Below the pieces are notes generated by a model. The model was given only the letters and a program-made list of their open reading frames with translations, was not told the origin of the DNA and made no database searches. Made by a program: the position numbers and the translations under genes. Positions 62,777-64,000 of a stretch of 64,000 bases of DNA are shown one piece after another (position 1 is the stretch's first letter; each line of letters begins with the position of its first letter). The stretch lies in the NCBI GenBank assembly GCA_951813605.1, contig OX638379.1, positions 5,220,062 through 5,284,061 of the forward strand. The letters run 5' to 3'. Source of the DNA: an uncultured Bryobacterales bacterium. GTDB taxonomy: Bacteria > Acidobacteriota > Terriglobia > Bryobacterales > UBA6623.

Positions 62777-64000
62777 ATGCTAGCCCTGACGAAGAGCCTC
62801 GAGAACTACTTCGAATTGAGTCGGCTCGGCACATCCGTGCGAACGGAGGTCGTCGCTGGCGTGACCACGTTCCTGACGATGAGCTACGTCATCGCCGTCA
62901 ATCCGGCGATCCTTGCCGATGCTGGAATCCCTCCTGCGGCGGCCGCGTTTGCCACTTGCCTGGTGAGCGGCCTCGGAACAATCGCGATGGGCCTTTGGGC
63001 GCGGCTTCCGCTGGCGGTCGCGCCCGGCATGGGACTGAATGCCTTCTTTGCGTACACCGTGGTCCAAGGCATGGGCTTGACTTGGCAGCAGGGGCTGGGA
63101 ATCGTATTCCTCTCCGGTGTCGTGTTCGTGGTATTGACCTTGGTGGGCGTGCGCCAGGCCATGGTGCGCATGATGCCGCCGCAGCTGCTCCCGGCAATCG
63201 CAGCGGGTATCGGCATGTTCCTTCTCATGGTCGGACTCAATAACGCCGGCCTCGTTCAGGCACACGAATCGACCTTGCTCACGCGGGGCGACTGGACCGA
63301 GCCGCGAGCCCTACTTTCGATTGCGGCGCTTCTGCTGATCGCTACGCTGCTTTCTCGCGGTATTCGCGGTGGCATCCTCATCGGCATCGTGCTCGCGACG
63401 GTTGCGGCGATACCGTTGGGATTGGCTGCAGGATCCGAGCAGCAGCCGGGAGGAGCGTTGGACGCGGTGCTCAGCCTGGACCTGGGAGGAGCTTTGTCGG
63501 TCGGCTTGGTCGACATCGTCTTCGCGATGCTATTCGTGGACTTCTTCGATTCCCTCGGCACAGCAATAGCCGTCGTCAAGAAAGCCGGTCTGGAACAAGC
63601 CGACGGACAGATCCCGAGGCTGGGGAGGATGCTAGGCGTCGACGGGTCCTGCACAGTTGCCGGGGCCTTGGTCGGCACTTCCACGGTGACGGCCTATATC
63701 GAGAGCGCGGCGGGAATTGCAGCCGGTGGACGATCAGGCCTGACTTCCGTGGTGACGGGTGCGCTGTTTCTGCTCGCCCTGCCGGCGGCTCCTATCGTCG
63801 CAATGATCCCGTCGGCTGCGGTGGCCGCGGCACTGATTATCATCGGAGCGACGATCGTCGGCTTGGCACGGGAAATCGAGTGGGACGACATCGACACCGC
63901 GGTGCCGGCGCTGTTCACGATGGCCGGCATGCCCCTGATGTTCAGCATTTCGGACGGTCTCGCGATGGGGGTGATCTCCTTTTCCGCCCTGAAGGTCTTG
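62777..64000 (+). CDS. AzgA-type purine (guanine/hypoxanthine) permease, 3' partial
   Basis: At least 408 residues from ATG 62777, open to the last base. N-terminus MLALTKSLENYFELSRLGTS then VAGVTTFLTMSYVIAVNPAI is the AzgA/NCS2 signature. Further landmarks are APGMGLNAFFAYTVV, FVDFFDSLGTAIAVVKKAGL (the D-x-x-D/G-T site) and GTSTVTAYIESAAGIAAGGR. Twelve or more membrane spans are expected; about 11 are visible. It imports guanine, hypoxanthine or adenine with protons. The C-terminus lies outside the window. Confidence 0.93.
   Translation, partial: MLALTKSLENYFELSRLGTSVRTEVVAGVTTFLTMSYVIAVNPAILADAGIPPAAAAFATCLVSGLGTIAMGLWARLPLAVAPGMGLNAFFAYTVVQGMGLTWQQGLGIVFLSGVVFVVLTLVGVRQAMVRMMPPQLLPAIAAGIGMFLLMVGLNNAGLVQAHESTLLTRGDWTEPRALLSIAALLLIATLLSRGIRGGILIGIVLATVAAIPLGLAAGSEQQPGGALDAVLSLDLGGALSVGLVDIVFAMLFVDFFDSLGTAIAVVKKAGLEQADGQIPRLGRMLGVDGSCTVAGALVGTSTVTAYIESAAGIAAGGRSGLTSVVTGALFLLALPAAPIVAMIPSAAVAAALIIIGATIVGLAREIEWDDIDTAVPALFTMAGMPLMFSISDGLAMGVISFSALKVL

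Noticed and set aside
1..64000. tRNA, rRNA, CRISPR and insertion-sequence search by eye
   Set aside because: No cloverleaf with a conserved TTCGA-type arm, no rRNA segment, no spaced direct repeats and no intact transposase were found. A covariance-model scan would be decisive.

Overview
The window is GC-rich, gene-dense bacterial chromosome. The best taxonomic hint is Acidobacteriota, probably the Bryobacterales/Solibacteres side. The clues are the C-terminal repeat-like domain first described as a Solibacter paralog family (end of the 61.1-62.7 kb protein), Oar-type TonB-dependent receptors, a CRTAC1/ASPIC protein, several secreted sulfatases, secreted PQQ enzymes and DUF6152 proteins. This is inferred from gene content only. 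I see no rRNA, tRNA, CRISPR array, phage or intact insertion sequence.

Layout. 0-8 kb: end of a CRTAC1 protein, a decayed ADP-ribosylglycohydrolase, a sulfatase, a BamB-like propeller protein and a tripartite tricarboxylate transporter (tctC-tctB-tctA). 8-22 kb: HAD phosphatase, malic enzyme-phosphotransacetylase (maeB), a small c-type cytochrome, a secreted double alpha/beta hydrolase, a VapBC toxin-antitoxin pair with a palindromic operator candidate, a secreted aldo/keto reductase, a methyltransferase, a Gfo/Idh/MocA oxidoreductase and methylmalonate-semialdehyde dehydrogenase. 22-40 kb: a large secreted/redox region with a second small cytochrome, two DUF6644-like membrane proteins, two DUF6152 proteins, a quinohemoprotein dehydrogenase, two TonB-dependent receptors and four members of one unnamed secreted family arranged as two duplicated A-B pairs. 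40-46 kb: purB, then a glyoxylate/glycerate cluster (tartronate-semialdehyde-reductase-like, hydroxypyruvate/glyoxylate-reductase-like, glycerate 2-kinase) and a second sulfatase. 46-55 kb: a propeller-PHP lipoprotein, a cupin, a broken pabA-pabB fusion, an aroD-aroE fusion and trpE. 55-64 kb: a large FtsX-type permease without its ATPase, a TPR protein, ribulokinase, a choice-anchor/Solibacter-domain protein and the start of an AzgA-type purine permease.

Together the genes suggest a heterotroph that breaks down sulfated and carboxylated organic matter outside the cytoplasm (sulfatases, esterase, TonB receptors, PQQ/heme oxidation) and feeds small acids into central metabolism (TTT transporter, malic enzyme, glycerate pathway, semialdehyde dehydrogenase, ribulokinase).

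The most interesting candidate for an undescribed system is the duplicated periplasmic module at 22-37 kb: DUF6152 proteins whose predicted mature N-terminus is His-His, the paired GRWEG-family proteins, DUF6644-like membrane proteins and a PQQ/heme dehydrogenase. There is also clear gene decay: the ADP-ribosylglycohydrolase relic, a mosaic relic at 24.7-25.7 kb (TonB-receptor ends around a piece of an AAA-ATPase/nuclease-like gene) and a one-base frameshift plus an in-frame 15-bp duplication in pabAB.
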